A DNA stretch of 64,000 bases from the NCBI RefSeq assembly GCF_022811925.1, contig NZ_CP065511.1, positions 4,023,501 through 4,087,500 on the forward strand, written 5' to 3'. Both the position numbers and the translations under genes were made by a program. Source of the DNA: Cytobacillus oceanisediminis. Its GTDB lineage: Bacteria > Bacillota > Bacilli > Bacillales > Cytobacillaceae. The notes beneath the pieces were generated by a model that ran no database searches, was not told the DNA's origin, and saw only the letters and a list, made by a program, of their open reading frames with translations. Position 1 is the stretch's first letter, and every line of letters starts with the position of its first letter. This document shows, piece after piece, positions 8,629 through 17,062 of this stretch.

Positions 8629-9402
8629 TCAGCCCTGATCTGCAGCTTCTTTTTTTGCATTCCTCGCATGTACAATAAAAGTAATAGCAAACACGATAAC
8701 CAATACTATAAAGAAGTAAATATGGTCGATGTGAATACCAGCCGCACTCGCAAGCATCTTAGCAGCAATAAGAAGGATCAGAATATATGAGCTGGTTTCC
8801 AGCTCCGGCACCCTGTCAATCAGCTTCAAAAATACGCCAGCTACACCACGCATCATGATAATACCAAGCATACCGCCTATTAACAGCACCCAGATTTCCT
8901 GGCTGACTCCAAGCGCAGCCAATATACTATCGATGGAAAATGCAATATCCATCAATTCAACTGCAATGACAGTTCCCCAGAAAGTACCGAAAAGGCGGAT
9001 TAATAATCCTCTTTGATTGATACCTTCTATTGCATGTTCATCACCTTCCTCCTCAGCTTGCCGCTTATCAATAAAATACTTAATGGCAAGCCAAGCCAAG
9101 TAGGCAGCACCTAAGACCTTGATATACCAGAATTCAATTAAAAATACACCGATGCCGATTGCAATAAATCTGAAGAAGTAAGCACCTAAAAGACCGTAAA
9201 AAAGAGCTTTCTTCCGCTGTTTTTCCGGTAGGTGTTTTACCATTACAGCAAGAACAAGCGCATTATCAGCAGATAATAGGCCTTCTAGAATTACAAGTGT
9301 CCCTATCAGTGCCCAGCTTTCCGGCTTTGATAAAGCTTCAACCCACATTTCCCAGTTAAAGAACTGAGAATATGTATGCAAAATAGATTCTAATATTTCC
9401 AT
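8629..9402 (-). CDS. yceF: TerC-family integral membrane protein
   Basis: A 257-residue protein with about seven membrane helices and the TerC signatures: LLSADNALVLAVMVKHLPEK in the second helix region and LMDIAFSIDSILAALG in the fourth. Acidic residues inside helices (SADN, MDIAFSID) are the proposed metal-binding sites; TerC proteins are implicated in metal (manganese) efflux at the membrane and in loading exported metalloenzymes. GGGAGGAAT precedes the ATG. The gene follows TerD(2) with an 86-bp gap holding a weak hairpin, so terC expression may be partly attenuated relative to terD. Confidence 0.95.
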   Translation of the reverse strand: MEILESILHTYSQFFNWEMWVEALSKPESWALIGTLVILEGLLSADNALVLAVMVKHLPEKQRKKALFYGLLGAYFFRFIAIGIGVFLIEFWYIKVLGAAYLAWLAIKYFIDKRQAEEEGDEHAIEGINQRGLLIRLFGTFWGTVIAVELMDIAFSIDSILAALGVSQEIWVLLIGGMLGIIMMRGVAGVFLKLIDRVPELETSSYILILLIAAKMLASAAGIHIDHIYFFIVLVIVFAITFIVHARNAKKEAADQG

Positions 9403-9440
9403 TCTAAATTATTCCTCCCGGTGATGTCTGCTTTTTCATA

Positions 9441-9464
9441 TAAAAGACCCGGCATTGCCGAGCC
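9441..9464 (-). terminator. Weak hairpin between terD(2) and terC
   Basis: Minus strand GGCTCGGC-AAT-GCCGGGTC, an 8-bp stem with two G-T pairs, followed by TTTTATATG. It may be a partial terminator that lowers terC relative to terD. Confidence 0.5.
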
Positions 9465-9488
9465 TTATTAAGCAAATATACCTCTTAT

Positions 9489-10070
9489 TTATCCAACCTG
9501 TAAACCAAAATCTTTTGCCAGTGCAGCCAATCCGCCCTGATATCCGCTTCCGATTGCACTGAATTTCCATTCTCCGTTATGTCTGTATAATTCTCCAACT
9601 ACAAGTGCAGTTTCAATTGAGAAGTCTTCACCCAAGTCATATCGGATCAATTCTTCGCCTGTATCTTCATTCAGAATTCTTGCATAGGCATTTGATACCT
9701 GTCCAAAGTTCTGATTGCGGGCTTCACCGTCATGGATGGTGATTGTGAATGTAATGCGCTGAACGTTTGCTGGCACATTAGCCAGGTCAATTTTCACCTG
9801 CTCATCATCGCCATCCCCTTCACCTGTACGGTTATCTCCAGTATGTACAACTGAACCATTAGCGCCTGATGTATTGTTGTAGAAAACAAAGTCGCTTTCA
9901 GAAGTTACTTTTCCAGTATCTCCAAGCAGAAATACGGAGGAATCCAAATCAAAGTCATTTCCGCCATCATATTTATTCGTGTCCCATCCAAGTCCTACTA
10001 CTACCTTACTCATTCCTGGATTTGTTTTTGTTAAGTCAACTTTTTGTCCTTTTGATAAGCTTACTGCCAT
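9489..10070 (-). CDS. TerD-family stress protein
   Basis: A 193-residue standard TerD-domain protein, the normal length for the B. subtilis YceD/YceE group. Conserved stretches are [41 protein letters not shown] (first Ca2+ site with the aspartates intact), [19 protein letters not shown] (second acidic loop) and [16 protein letters not shown] at the end. It is a cytoplasmic calcium-binding protein of the Ter stress response. It is the first gene after a perfect ECF-type promoter (10108-10133) and has GGAGGT about 10 nt before the ATG; terC follows. Confidence 0.95.
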   Translation of the reverse strand: MAVSLSKGQKVDLTKTNPGMSKVVVGLGWDTNKYDGGNDFDLDSSVFLLGDTGKVTSESDFVFYNNTSGANGSVVHTGDNRTGEGDGDDEQVKIDLANVPANVQRITFTITIHDGEARNQNFGQVSNAYARILNEDTGEELIRYDLGEDFSIETALVVGELYRHNGEWKFSAIGSGYQGGLAALAKDFGLQVG

Positions 10071-10107
10071 TTCAACTCAAACCTCCATTATGTAGAATAA
10101 ATGTTTT

Positions 10108-10133
10108 TACGGTATAAATCATGAAAAGTTTCA
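10108..10133 (-). promoter_or_regulatory. Sigma-W-type promoter of terD-terC
   Basis: Minus strand TGAAAC (10128-10133), 16 nt, CGTA (10108-10111): an exact ECF sigma-W consensus, 38 bp before the TerD ATG. Yce-type ter genes of B. subtilis are known members of ECF and general-stress regulons, which agrees. Confidence 0.88.
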
Positions 10134-10179
10134 TAATCCATAAAAATATTTTTTCATATTCCAGAATTTATTTCAATCT

Positions 10180-10767
10180 TTAAGTCATCCATTTTGGCGG
10201 AGTGTTTTTATTCCAGTAAATTGATCCAAGTTCATGGTGGGCCTGAAAATTATCATGGTGTGTGTGATAGTGAAAATTAAACCAGTATCCCTGCTGTGGA
10301 GGATGGTCCCTTCTTACATGGAAGCGAATGACATCTTCATTCGCCTTGCTATTGGTGATATGGAAGATTTTTTCCGACAATCCGCCCCCCGGTGTTTCTG
10401 TAACCTTTAAGTGAGCAAGGCTTTCTTCGGGAAATTGCACCGCCACCTCCTGGATGGCTTTCTCAATATTCGGAAGTATTACCTCGTTAAACTCATCTTC
10501 AATAACAGGGCCTATCTTTGCGCCAAACTTCTCATACGATTGTGCCTCAGCTTCTATAAGCATTTGCCTGATAAAGTCTTCTTTATCAAAATTAATATCT
10601 TCCTCTTCAGCAAGTTCTGCACTGTTTTCTGAGTTTTCCACATCGGAAGCTCTAGAGGCTTTTAACTGGCTGGTATTTTCATATAGAAATGCCTGAGAAG
10701 GTGTGACGAGGCCAAACGTTAAAATGGTAACAAGTACAACAAAGGATTTTCTCAGCCAATTCGGCAT
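10180..10767 (-). CDS. ypjP: YpjP-family exported protein
   Basis: A 195-residue protein matching B. subtilis YpjP, of unknown function. It begins MPNWLRKSFVVLVTILTFGL, a positively charged and hydrophobic signal peptide or anchor with likely cleavage after PSQA (about residue 26). An acidic helical region follows (about 40-110). The C-terminal 50 residues are rich in His, Trp and aromatic residues (NFHYHTHHDNFQAHHELGSI), which could bind metal. AAGGAAGGCG precedes the ATG. It lies 20 bp after the aminotransferase gene and is probably cotranscribed with it. Confidence 0.85.
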   Translation of the reverse strand: MPNWLRKSFVVLVTILTFGLVTPSQAFLYENTSQLKASRASDVENSENSAELAEEEDINFDKEDFIRQMLIEAEAQSYEKFGAKIGPVIEDEFNEVILPNIEKAIQEVAVQFPEESLAHLKVTETPGGGLSEKIFHITNSKANEDVIRFHVRRDHPPQQGYWFNFHYHTHHDNFQAHHELGSIYWNKNTPPKWMT

Positions 10768-10787
10768 GTTTTTCGCCTTCCTTTCTA

Positions 10788-11966
10788 CTAAGCAAGGATT
10801 TTCTTAAGTATGCCACTTTTTTCAATATTTGCGGCAGCCTGCCTTAATACACTTTCGTGCTGTACAAGTGCAATCCGAACATATCCCTCACCCCATTGGC
10901 CAAAAGCACTTCCAGGGGTTACGACTACGCCGGCGCGGTTAATTAAGTCAACCGCAAAATCCCTGGAGGAGCTGTATCCAGATGGAACCTCGGCCCACAA
11001 GAACATTGACCCCTCTGGCTTGACGATATCCCACCCGATATTTTTCAGCTCTTTTAATATTACATCTCTTCTTTTTCTATATGTTTCTCTCAAGTCCTGC
11101 AAAAAAGATGACTGATCATTCAATGCTTTCACTGCAGCTGACTGCACCGGCAAGAATACTCCATAATCCAAATTGGATTTGAAATTGGCCAGCAGCGCAA
11201 TAAGCTGCTGATTACCTGCGGCATATGCCACCCTGCAGCCTGCCATATTAAAACTTTTTGATAGTGAATTCATTTCAATCCCTACATCCAAGGCCCCTGC
11301 AACAGACAAAAAACTTAGAGGTTTCTTCTCATAATAAAGTTCCGAATAAGCAAAATCATGCAATACTGCAAAGCCGTACTTCTTTGCAAGATGAATTGCC
11401 TGAAGGAAAAACTCCTCTGTCGCCATCGCAGGAACAGGATTGCCGGGGAAATTCAGGATCATTAATTTCGTGTTTGAGAGGATCTCTTCAGGGATTTCAT
11501 CAAAATCCGGAAGGAAGCTGTTCTCCTTTTTTAATGGCATGCCGTACATTTGTGCACCAGCCATTGCTGCACCTGCAGCATAAGCAGTATATCCTGGGTC
11601 CGGAACAAGGATATAATCTCCAGGGTCACATAGAACCATCGGCAAATGAACCAGCCCATCCTGGGAACCCATTAAAAGCAGCACCTCTGAAGATTCAAGG
11701 TCCACTTCAAAATTCCGTTTATAATAGTTGCTGACTGCAGAATGAAATTCATTTGTGCCTGTTAACGAGTACCCATATAATTCTGGCTCCCGGGTTCCTC
11801 TTGCTAATTCCTCCATAACAAAAGCGGGAGGGGGCAAATCAGGACTGCCAATGCTCAAATCAATCATCGGAAACCCGTCTGAAAGTTTAGAATTCTTAAT
11901 TTGGGCCAATTCCGCAAAAACACTTTCCGGAAAAGAAGCCATTCTTTTTGAAATAGGAAATTCCAT
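10788..11966 (-). CDS. Class I/II PLP aminotransferase (LL-DAP aminotransferase-like)
   Basis: A 392-residue fold-type I aminotransferase. Recognisable are the substrate-side motif DLSIGSPDLPPP, the LLLMGSQDGLVHLP and ILVPDPGYTAYAAGA cofactor regions, NFPGNPVPA and the PLP lysine in EMNSLSKSFNMAG (about residue 230). It is close to the LL-diaminopimelate/MtnE/YugH-like group of Bacillus enzymes, most of which transaminate amino acids with pyruvate or 2-oxoglutarate; the substrate is not decided by sequence alone. I use the ATG at 11966 because AGGAAGG lies 7 nt upstream; the longer frame starting at 11993 would put that site inside the gene. ypjP follows. Confidence 0.85.
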   Translation of the reverse strand: MEFPISKRMASFPESVFAELAQIKNSKLSDGFPMIDLSIGSPDLPPPAFVMEELARGTREPELYGYSLTGTNEFHSAVSNYYKRNFEVDLESSEVLLLMGSQDGLVHLPMVLCDPGDYILVPDPGYTAYAAGAAMAGAQMYGMPLKKENSFLPDFDEIPEEILSNTKLMILNFPGNPVPAMATEEFFLQAIHLAKKYGFAVLHDFAYSELYYEKKPLSFLSVAGALDVGIEMNSLSKSFNMAGCRVAYAAGNQQLIALLANFKSNLDYGVFLPVQSAAVKALNDQSSFLQDLRETYRKRRDVILKELKNIGWDIVKPEGSMFLWAEVPSGYSSSRDFAVDLINRAGVVVTPGSAFGQWGEGYVRIALVQHESVLRQAAANIEKSGILKKILA

Positions 11967-12173
11967 AGTATCCTTCCTCGCTATGTATCTCAATTCTATT
12001 TTTCTATTATACTTCTTTTCGAACCAAATTTAAATTGATTTCATGTATCGTTAAAAAGAACAATAGATATATAGTGAAAAATATAATTGCCGGATTATAA
12101 AGCAGCAAAACGGGAATAATAGGAACAAATCTTGTTCTTCAAGCCGAGGAAAATGAAAAAGGGGGAAATTCAG

Positions 12174-12251
12174 ATGGAATGGTCACTTGTCTTTGTTATT
12201 GCAAGCCTTTTGCTGATGGCTTACTTTGTTTACCTGGCCATCGCAGATTAA
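12174..12251 (+). CDS. Possible 25-residue single-helix membrane peptide
   Basis: MEWSLVFVIASLLLMAYFVY followed by LAIAD and TAA: a single hydrophobic helix with an acidic end. AAGGGGG lies 9 nt before the ATG, and an in-frame ATG seven codons upstream (12153) is an alternative start. A strong hairpin terminator follows at once. The length resembles small regulatory or structural membrane peptides such as KdpF or oxidase-associated peptides, but I cannot assign it. Confidence 0.5.
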   Translation: MEWSLVFVIASLLLMAYFVYLAIAD

Positions 12252-12290
12252 ATAAGAAGGTGCCTGGTATTCAGGCACCTTTTCTTATTT
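12250..12290. terminator. Bidirectional terminator
   Basis: A long stem, AATAAGAAGGTGCCTG with CAGGCACCTTTTCTTATT, with U-tracts readable in both directions. It serves the small peptide gene (plus) and the ypiP-type methyltransferase (minus). Confidence 0.85.
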
Positions 12291-13058
12291 TTCAATTATA
12301 CCAAAATGAAATTTCGATGACTTTCTTTCAATTACTTTGAAGCCATATCGGGCAAACCTGGAACTTCTAAAGTGATCCTTCAGAACTACTCTCTGTCTGG
12401 CTGCTCTTTTTGCATGAAAAATAACTTCCTCTGACAGGTCCTCATAAACAGCAAAGTTCCTTAGTGCTTTAATCCCCTCTGACTCAAGGATTTTTTCTTC
12501 AAACATGGGATCAAAATAGACAACATCATAACTGTCAGGGGGCAATTTTTTCAAATAAGGAAGGGCCATTGAGGATTCCACCTTTATTCTTCTCATTGCC
12601 TGATTCATACTCTCAAGTCCCGAGTCCCATTGTCTAAGCCCATTCGCCACCAGGAAGGAAAGATATTTATTTCCTTCCAGTCCTGTAACTTTGCCTTTAC
12701 TCCCTGCTGCATAACTGGCTGTTATGCTGTCCGAGGCCAGTCCAAGGGTACAATCGAGAATACTGCTGCCTTCTTTAAGCCCGGCGGCCTGAAGAAAAGG
12801 ATCACCCTCTCCTTTTTGGAGACGTTTTACTCTGAACATCGCTGAACTGGGATGAAAGAAGAATGGCTGGCTTTCACCAACCGGAAAAAGCTCCAAACGT
12901 TCTTTTCCAACTACTATGCAGTCTTCAGGAACTTGTTTTTGGATCATTCCTACAGACCTTTTATTCCTGCTGATATATTCTGCTCCCAATTGTTCGGCCA
13001 TTTTTTTTGCTTTTTCTACCATTGCTTCATTGGTGCGTCCGGCAGTTGTAATAATCAT
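12285..13058 (-). CDS. ypiP: YpiP-like class I SAM-dependent methyltransferase
   Basis: A 257-residue protein of the YpiP family, related to the rRNA methyltransferase RsmJ group. Central motifs are SSILDCTLGLASDSITASYA (SAM motif I region, about residues 98-117), VTGLEGNKYLS (acidic ribose contact) and YDVVYFDPMFE (motif IV with DPMF, about 175-185), typical of N6/N2 nucleic-acid base methyltransferases. The substrate is probably RNA but unproven. The ATG at 13058 has AGGTGA 5 nt upstream; the GTG at 13067 lies within that site and is rejected. It stands between the small peptide and the bacilliredoxin gene, as ypiP is near yphP in B. subtilis. Confidence 0.82.
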   Translation of the reverse strand: MIITTAGRTNEAMVEKAKKMAEQLGAEYISRNKRSVGMIQKQVPEDCIVVGKERLELFPVGESQPFFFHPSSAMFRVKRLQKGEGDPFLQAAGLKEGSSILDCTLGLASDSITASYAAGSKGKVTGLEGNKYLSFLVANGLRQWDSGLESMNQAMRRIKVESSMALPYLKKLPPDSYDVVYFDPMFEEKILESEGIKALRNFAVYEDLSEEVIFHAKRAARQRVVLKDHFRSSRFARYGFKVIERKSSKFHFGIIEK

Positions 13059-13137
13059 TATGATCACCTGAATTTCTTAATCTTGCTATAAGAAAAGGGT
13101 GCCAGCAGACACCCCGTTTTGTTTCATCTCTTTATTC

Positions 13138-13572
13138 TCAGCAATTCGCCTCAAAAGCAGCAAGAAGATTTTCCATGATCGCTTCCATGGAATGGTCTTC
13201 AATATCATGGCGGTGAATGAAGTGTACAACTTCCTTCCCTTTTAAAAGAGCCATAGAAGGTGATGAAGGCTCATATCCATCAAAGTACTCGCGCATTTTA
13301 GCTGTTGCTTCTTTATCCTGTCCTGCAAACACCGTCACTAAATGATCAGGTTTTTTTTCACTGCGTAAAACGGCCTGTGTTGCAGCCGGTCGAGCCAGTC
13401 CAGCGGCACAGCCGCAAACTGAATTGACAACCACAAGAGCTGTCCCTTCAAGACCTTCCATAAACTGCTCTACACCTTCTGAAGCCGTCAGCTCTTTAAA
13501 ACCTGCCTGTACAAGCTCCTCACGCATCGGCTTTACCATTTGTTTCATATATTCTTCATATGCCATAGACAT
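13138..13572 (-). CDS. brxA: Bacilliredoxin BrxA (YphP)
   Basis: A 144-residue thioredoxin-fold protein nearly identical in layout to B. subtilis YphP/BrxA. The active site is NSVCGCAAGLARPA, the CGC motif at residues 53-55 that removes bacillithiol from oxidised proteins in the cytoplasm. The C-terminal part (FAGQDKEATAKMREYFDGY, then SPSMALLKGKEVVHFIHRH) holds the rest of the fold and a C-terminal Cys. The length equals the family's. It lies downstream of ilvD in the same direction, as in B. subtilis. It implies the organism makes bacillithiol. Confidence 0.95.
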   Translation of the reverse strand: MSMAYEEYMKQMVKPMREELVQAGFKELTASEGVEQFMEGLEGTALVVVNSVCGCAAGLARPAATQAVLRSEKKPDHLVTVFAGQDKEATAKMREYFDGYEPSSPSMALLKGKEVVHFIHRHDIEDHSMEAIMENLLAAFEANC

Positions 13573-13733
13573 AATATTTGCCTCCTCCTCAAGCTGAAGT
13601 TTGTAAAGTAAGCATACTATATCGTATGATCTTTATGCAATTTTTCTATGCCGGGTATTACTGTCTATTTATCGTTAAATTATGGTTTTCTAATTTCAAA
13701 TCATATACATTAGAGCCAATTGCTTTTATCAGC

Positions 13734-13765
13734 AAGAAAGCCAGTCATAAATGACCGGCTTTCTT
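13734..13765 (-). terminator. Terminator after ilvD
   Basis: Stem AAGAAAGCCGGTCA/TGACTGGCTTTCTT with a 4-nt loop on the minus strand directly after the ilvD stop. The U-tract is part of the stem. Confidence 0.7.
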
Positions 13766-13772
13766 AACATTA

Positions 13773-15458
13773 TTAAATTTTCATAACGCCGCCTGTGCTG
13801 GCATTAGTCACAAGCTTCGAATAACGGGCAAGATACCCTTTTTTGACCTTTGGCTCGAAGCCTTTCCAATTGGCTTTGCGTTTTTCAAATTCTTCATCTG
13901 AGATTTCCAGGTTAATTGTACGGTTATTCAAATCCAATTCAATGATATCTCCATTTTCCACGAATGCAATAGGCCCGCCTTCAGCAGCCTCTGGAGAGAT
14001 GTGTCCAATGCTGATTCCCCGAGAAGCGCCTGAGAAACGGCCATCTGTAATCAGGCCGACTTTTGCCCCAAGTCCACGGCCGACAATCTGGGAAGTAGGT
14101 GCAAGCATCTCCGGCATTCCAGGCCCTCCTTTAGGACCCTCATATCGAATGACTACAACATGGCCTTCCTGCACTTTGCCGGTAATGATTCCGGATAATG
14201 CCTCTTCCTGCGAATCAAAGCAGATGGCTGGTCCTCTATGGTATCCGCCTACTGACTCATCAACAGCACCGACTTTTATAATTGAGCCTTCAGGAGCAAG
14301 ATTTCCAAACAGAACTGCCAGCCCGCCGCGTTCAGAATGTGGATTCTCCAAAGTTCGGATTACATTTTTATCCAGGATTTCACTGCCTGCTACATTCTCC
14401 CTTAGCGGCTTTCCGGTAACTGTCAGACAATCTCCATTCAGGGCGTCCGGCTTTTTAAGCAATTCATTAATGATCGCACTTACTCCACCGGCATTATGAA
14501 CATCTTCAATATGATAATCTGAAGCAGGAGCAATCTTGGCTAAATGCGGAACCCGGTTAGCAATCTCATTAATACGTTCAATCGGATATTCAATTTCGGC
14601 TTCGTGAGCAAGTGCCAATGTGTGAAGAACTGTATTGGTTGACCCGCCCATTGCCATATCCAGGGCAAACGCATTGTCAATTGCATCAATTGTAACAATA
14701 TCGCGAGGCTTGATGTCTTTTTTGATTAATTCCATCAGCTGCTTGGCTGAACGTTTAACAAATTCTTTTCTCTCTTCTGATACTGCCAGAATCGTGCCAT
14801 TGCCAGGAAGCGCAAGACCCAGTCCTTCTGCAAGGCAGTTCATGGAATTTGCAGTGAACATCCCGGAACATGATCCGCAAGTCGGACATGCAACCTGCTC
14901 AATTTCCAGAAGCTTTTGTTCATCGATTTGTCCAGATTCAAAGGCACCTACACCCTCAAAGACAGAGCTTAAAGATAAAGGTTTTCCGCTTGAATCAACG
15001 CCAGCTTTCATAGGGCCTCCGCTGACAAAAAGGGTTGGAATGTTAACCCTTAAAGCCCCCATCATCATTCCAGGCGTAATTTTATCGCAGTTCGGGATAC
15101 AGACCATTCCGTCAAACCAGTGTGCAGAAACAACGGTTTCAAGTGAGTCTGCAATGATTTCGCGGCTTGGCAGAGAATAGCGCATGCCAATATGGCCCAT
15201 AGCAATTCCATCATCTACTCCAATGGTATTAAATTCAAATGGAACGCCACCTGCTTCACGGATTGCTTCTTTAACAATTTTACCAAATTCCTGCAAATGC
15301 ACATGTCCAGGTACGATATCAATATAGGAATTGCACACAGCAATAAATGGTTTTCCGAAATCTTCTTCCTTTACTCCGGCAGCACGCAGCAAGCTGCGGT
15401 GCGGAGCCCTGTCTGTTCCTTTTTTGATCATATCACTTCTCATCTGTGAGCCAGTCAT
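13773..15458 (-). CDS. ilvD: Dihydroxy-acid dehydratase
   Basis: A 561-residue IlvD, the family's normal length. It dehydrates 2,3-dihydroxy-isovalerate and 2,3-dihydroxy-3-methylvalerate to the keto acids in valine, isoleucine and leucine/pantothenate synthesis. Iron-sulfur ligands are visible in [11 protein letters not shown] (about 119-129) and [19 protein letters not shown] (about 190-208), and [24 protein letters not shown] and [10 protein letters not shown] are family signatures. CGGAGGT precedes the ATG by about 10 nt. It stands alone here, away from other ilv genes; no T-box or clear CodY box is visible in the short leader. Confidence 0.97.
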   Translation of the reverse strand: MTGSQMRSDMIKKGTDRAPHRSLLRAAGVKEEDFGKPFIAVCNSYIDIVPGHVHLQEFGKIVKEAIREAGGVPFEFNTIGVDDGIAMGHIGMRYSLPSREIIADSLETVVSAHWFDGMVCIPNCDKITPGMMMGALRVNIPTLFVSGGPMKAGVDSSGKPLSLSSVFEGVGAFESGQIDEQKLLEIEQVACPTCGSCSGMFTANSMNCLAEGLGLALPGNGTILAVSEERKEFVKRSAKQLMELIKKDIKPRDIVTIDAIDNAFALDMAMGGSTNTVLHTLALAHEAEIEYPIERINEIANRVPHLAKIAPASDYHIEDVHNAGGVSAIINELLKKPDALNGDCLTVTGKPLRENVAGSEILDKNVIRTLENPHSERGGLAVLFGNLAPEGSIIKVGAVDESVGGYHRGPAICFDSQEEALSGIITGKVQEGHVVVIRYEGPKGGPGMPEMLAPTSQIVGRGLGAKVGLITDGRFSGASRGISIGHISPEAAEGGPIAFVENGDIIELDLNNRTINLEISDEEFEKRKANWKGFEPKVKKGYLARYSKLVTNASTGGVMKI

Positions 15459-15585
15459 AGTATGTAATACCTCCGTTTACCCTAGTTTCATAATCTCTTA
15501 TTCTATGGGAATAATATGATAAGCCTCCTGCTCCCAAATATTTTCTTTCCAATATAGACCCTTTTTCGGATAATTTCAATAATTT

Positions 15586-15711
15586 TTACAAATTTAATAT
15601 AATTTTTCGCTTTAAATGAGTGAAACTGCAGTGTGTGCAAGTGATGACATTCATTAATTTGGGACCTTCTGTAAAATGCCGGGCACACAATTTCGCTTCA
15701 GTCATTACCAT
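15586..15711 (-). CDS. Possible 41-residue Cys/His-rich protein
   Basis: MVMTEAKLCARHFTEGPKLM continues to a CTHC pair and a basic C-terminus. Three Cys and several His (C9, H12, the CTHC and a later H) could hold a zinc ion. The ATG at 15711 has AGGAAGG 6 nt before it. The gene lies between the ypgR terminator and ilvD. I do not recognise it, and the short length leaves a real chance that it is not coding. Confidence 0.4.
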   Translation of the reverse strand: MVMTEAKLCARHFTEGPKLMNVITCTHCSFTHLKRKIILNL

Positions 15712-15760
15712 ACTGCCATCCTTCCTAAGAAGCGTGGAACGATTCCATATATGCCCAACA

Positions 15761-15799
15761 AAAAAACCGCTCCAGATTTTCATTCTGTGAGCGGTTTTT
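15761..15799 (-). terminator. Terminator after ypgR
   Basis: Perfect 11-bp stem AAAAACCGCTC with GAGCGGTTTTT, followed on the minus strand by a T-rich run. It ends the ypgR transcript. Confidence 0.85.
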
Positions 15800-15807
15800 C
15801 CCGTAAA

Positions 15808-16944
15808 TTATTCCTGGCCCTGTTTTCGGGATTCAGTCATCTGTTTCCAAACTGATCCTTTTGCTTCTTCTCCATGTTCAATTCTTTCAATTGCCAATTT
15901 GATTTGCATGCTGACTTCGAATTCCGGATCGTCTTCTGCTGCTTTTAAAGCAGGTAGCGCACTTTCATCACCCACTTCGTAAAGGAACATGGCCGCACGC
16001 CAGCGTACAAGTTTACTGTCGTCCTGCAATGCTTCCTTCATGGCGTCCATTGCTTCTTCGAATCCCAGGTCAGACAAACAGTCCCCTGCTGTACGTCTTA
16101 CAGTGACCGTTTTATCCTTTAATGCTCGGTACAGGAGAGGCAGGACACTCTTATCCTCAATCATCCCAAGATAAACTGTAGCAAGTCTTCTGATTGAAGC
16201 CTTCTCATCTTTAAGCGCTTTTTCAAGAACAGGCAGGTCCTCCAGTTCAGGATCATCCATCTGTTCGAGTTTTTGATAGCGCTCCCGCCAATCTGGGGAA
16301 TTCAGATCTTCGACAGACAGTTTAAAAAGGGAACGTGCGAGTTTTTCCTCCGTTTTATCAGGGTTTTTTGCCATTTTCACAAGTATCTGGAGTCTTCCTT
16401 CTGGATAGGCAGCCATTAGTTCTTCTACAATATCATGTCCAACCTGGTCAAAGTCTCCATAGCGGACACCGAATTCTTTCCACTTGCGGACCATGACAAC
16501 ATTATCAGCAGGATCCTGAGCCTCTGAAACAGCTTTGATATAGTTTTCAGGAAGTGCAAAACGCTTTTCTTCCGTGCCATCAGTCAGTTTCACCTGCATG
16601 GGGATTCCTTTATACATTTGGACTAACACCTGTACCTCACCAAAATGTTCATCGATCCCGTTTTCTTCCGGCCCTTCATTTTCTATATCCTCGCCAAAAG
16701 CGGATCTTACTTGAGGGAGAAGCTCTTTCCAGTCATATTTGGCATTTCTTTCGACAGCAAGGAAATCGGCAACATGGTAAACCCCTTTGATTCCTTCGAT
16801 TTCAAGAATATCAAGAATAATCTGTGGAGCTCCTTCTTTTTTATCCTTTTTATAATTATTGGCTTTACCCATCGGAAGCTCTTCATCAAGAATAACCTTC
16901 ATTGTATTTGGACTTGGTGTTGGCTCGATTGCTTTTATTTTCAA
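15808..16944 (-). CDS. ypgR: YpgR/CvfC-like HEAT-repeat protein with NifU-N-like domain
   Basis: A 378-residue protein of the 'conserved virulence factor C' family, YpgR in B. subtilis. Residues 1-90 form the Nfu/NifU N-terminal-like domain (KIKAIEPTPSPNTMKVILDE), and residues about 200-360 are HEAT-like repeats (DEKASIRRLATVYLGMIED, then DKTVTVRRTAGDCLSDLG and DDSKLVRWRAAMFLYEVG). Such repeats are protein-interaction scaffolds. In Staphylococcus the homologue affects virulence gene expression; the biochemical role is unknown. The TTG at 16944 is taken as start because AAGGGTGA lies directly before it and the family begins MKI..EPTPSPNTMK; the GTG at 16953 is inside that ribosome site. Confidence 0.88.
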   Translation of the reverse strand: MKIKAIEPTPSPNTMKVILDEELPMGKANNYKKDKKEGAPQIILDILEIEGIKGVYHVADFLAVERNAKYDWKELLPQVRSAFGEDIENEGPEENGIDEHFGEVQVLVQMYKGIPMQVKLTDGTEEKRFALPENYIKAVSEAQDPADNVVMVRKWKEFGVRYGDFDQVGHDIVEELMAAYPEGRLQILVKMAKNPDKTEEKLARSLFKLSVEDLNSPDWRERYQKLEQMDDPELEDLPVLEKALKDEKASIRRLATVYLGMIEDKSVLPLLYRALKDKTVTVRRTAGDCLSDLGFEEAMDAMKEALQDDSKLVRWRAAMFLYEVGDESALPALKAAEDDPEFEVSMQIKLAIERIEHGEEAKGSVWKQMTESRKQGQE

Positions 16945-17030
16945 AAGTATCACCCTTTTTTATATATTCACGATGGTAACTGATTTTATTTTAACATAAG
17001 GAAATTTACGAGGCATTTTAGGCGCTTTTG

Positions 17031-17057
17031 AAAAAAAACCCGGAGATTACTCCGGGT
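17031..17057 (-). terminator. Terminator after the ABC-F gene
   Basis: Minus-strand stem ACCCGGAG/CTCCGGGT with a 3-4 nt loop, then eight T. Confidence 0.9.
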
Positions 17058-17062
17058 ATGCA

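Noticed and set aside
11258..11734. A 158-codon plus-strand frame opposite the aminotransferase
   Set aside because: It is the antisense of a complete PLP enzyme and shows no family features or Shine-Dalgarno site.
13843..14499. A 218-codon plus-strand frame opposite ilvD
   Set aside because: It lies wholly within ilvD, whose protein is a full-length and well-recognised family member, and the plus-frame sequence is low-complexity Ser/Pro-rich without a ribosome site.
15459..15585. A T-box or CodY box before ilvD
   Set aside because: There is no T-box sequence (TGGNACCGCG) or terminator/antiterminator pair, and no clear AATTTTCWGAAAATT within the short leader.
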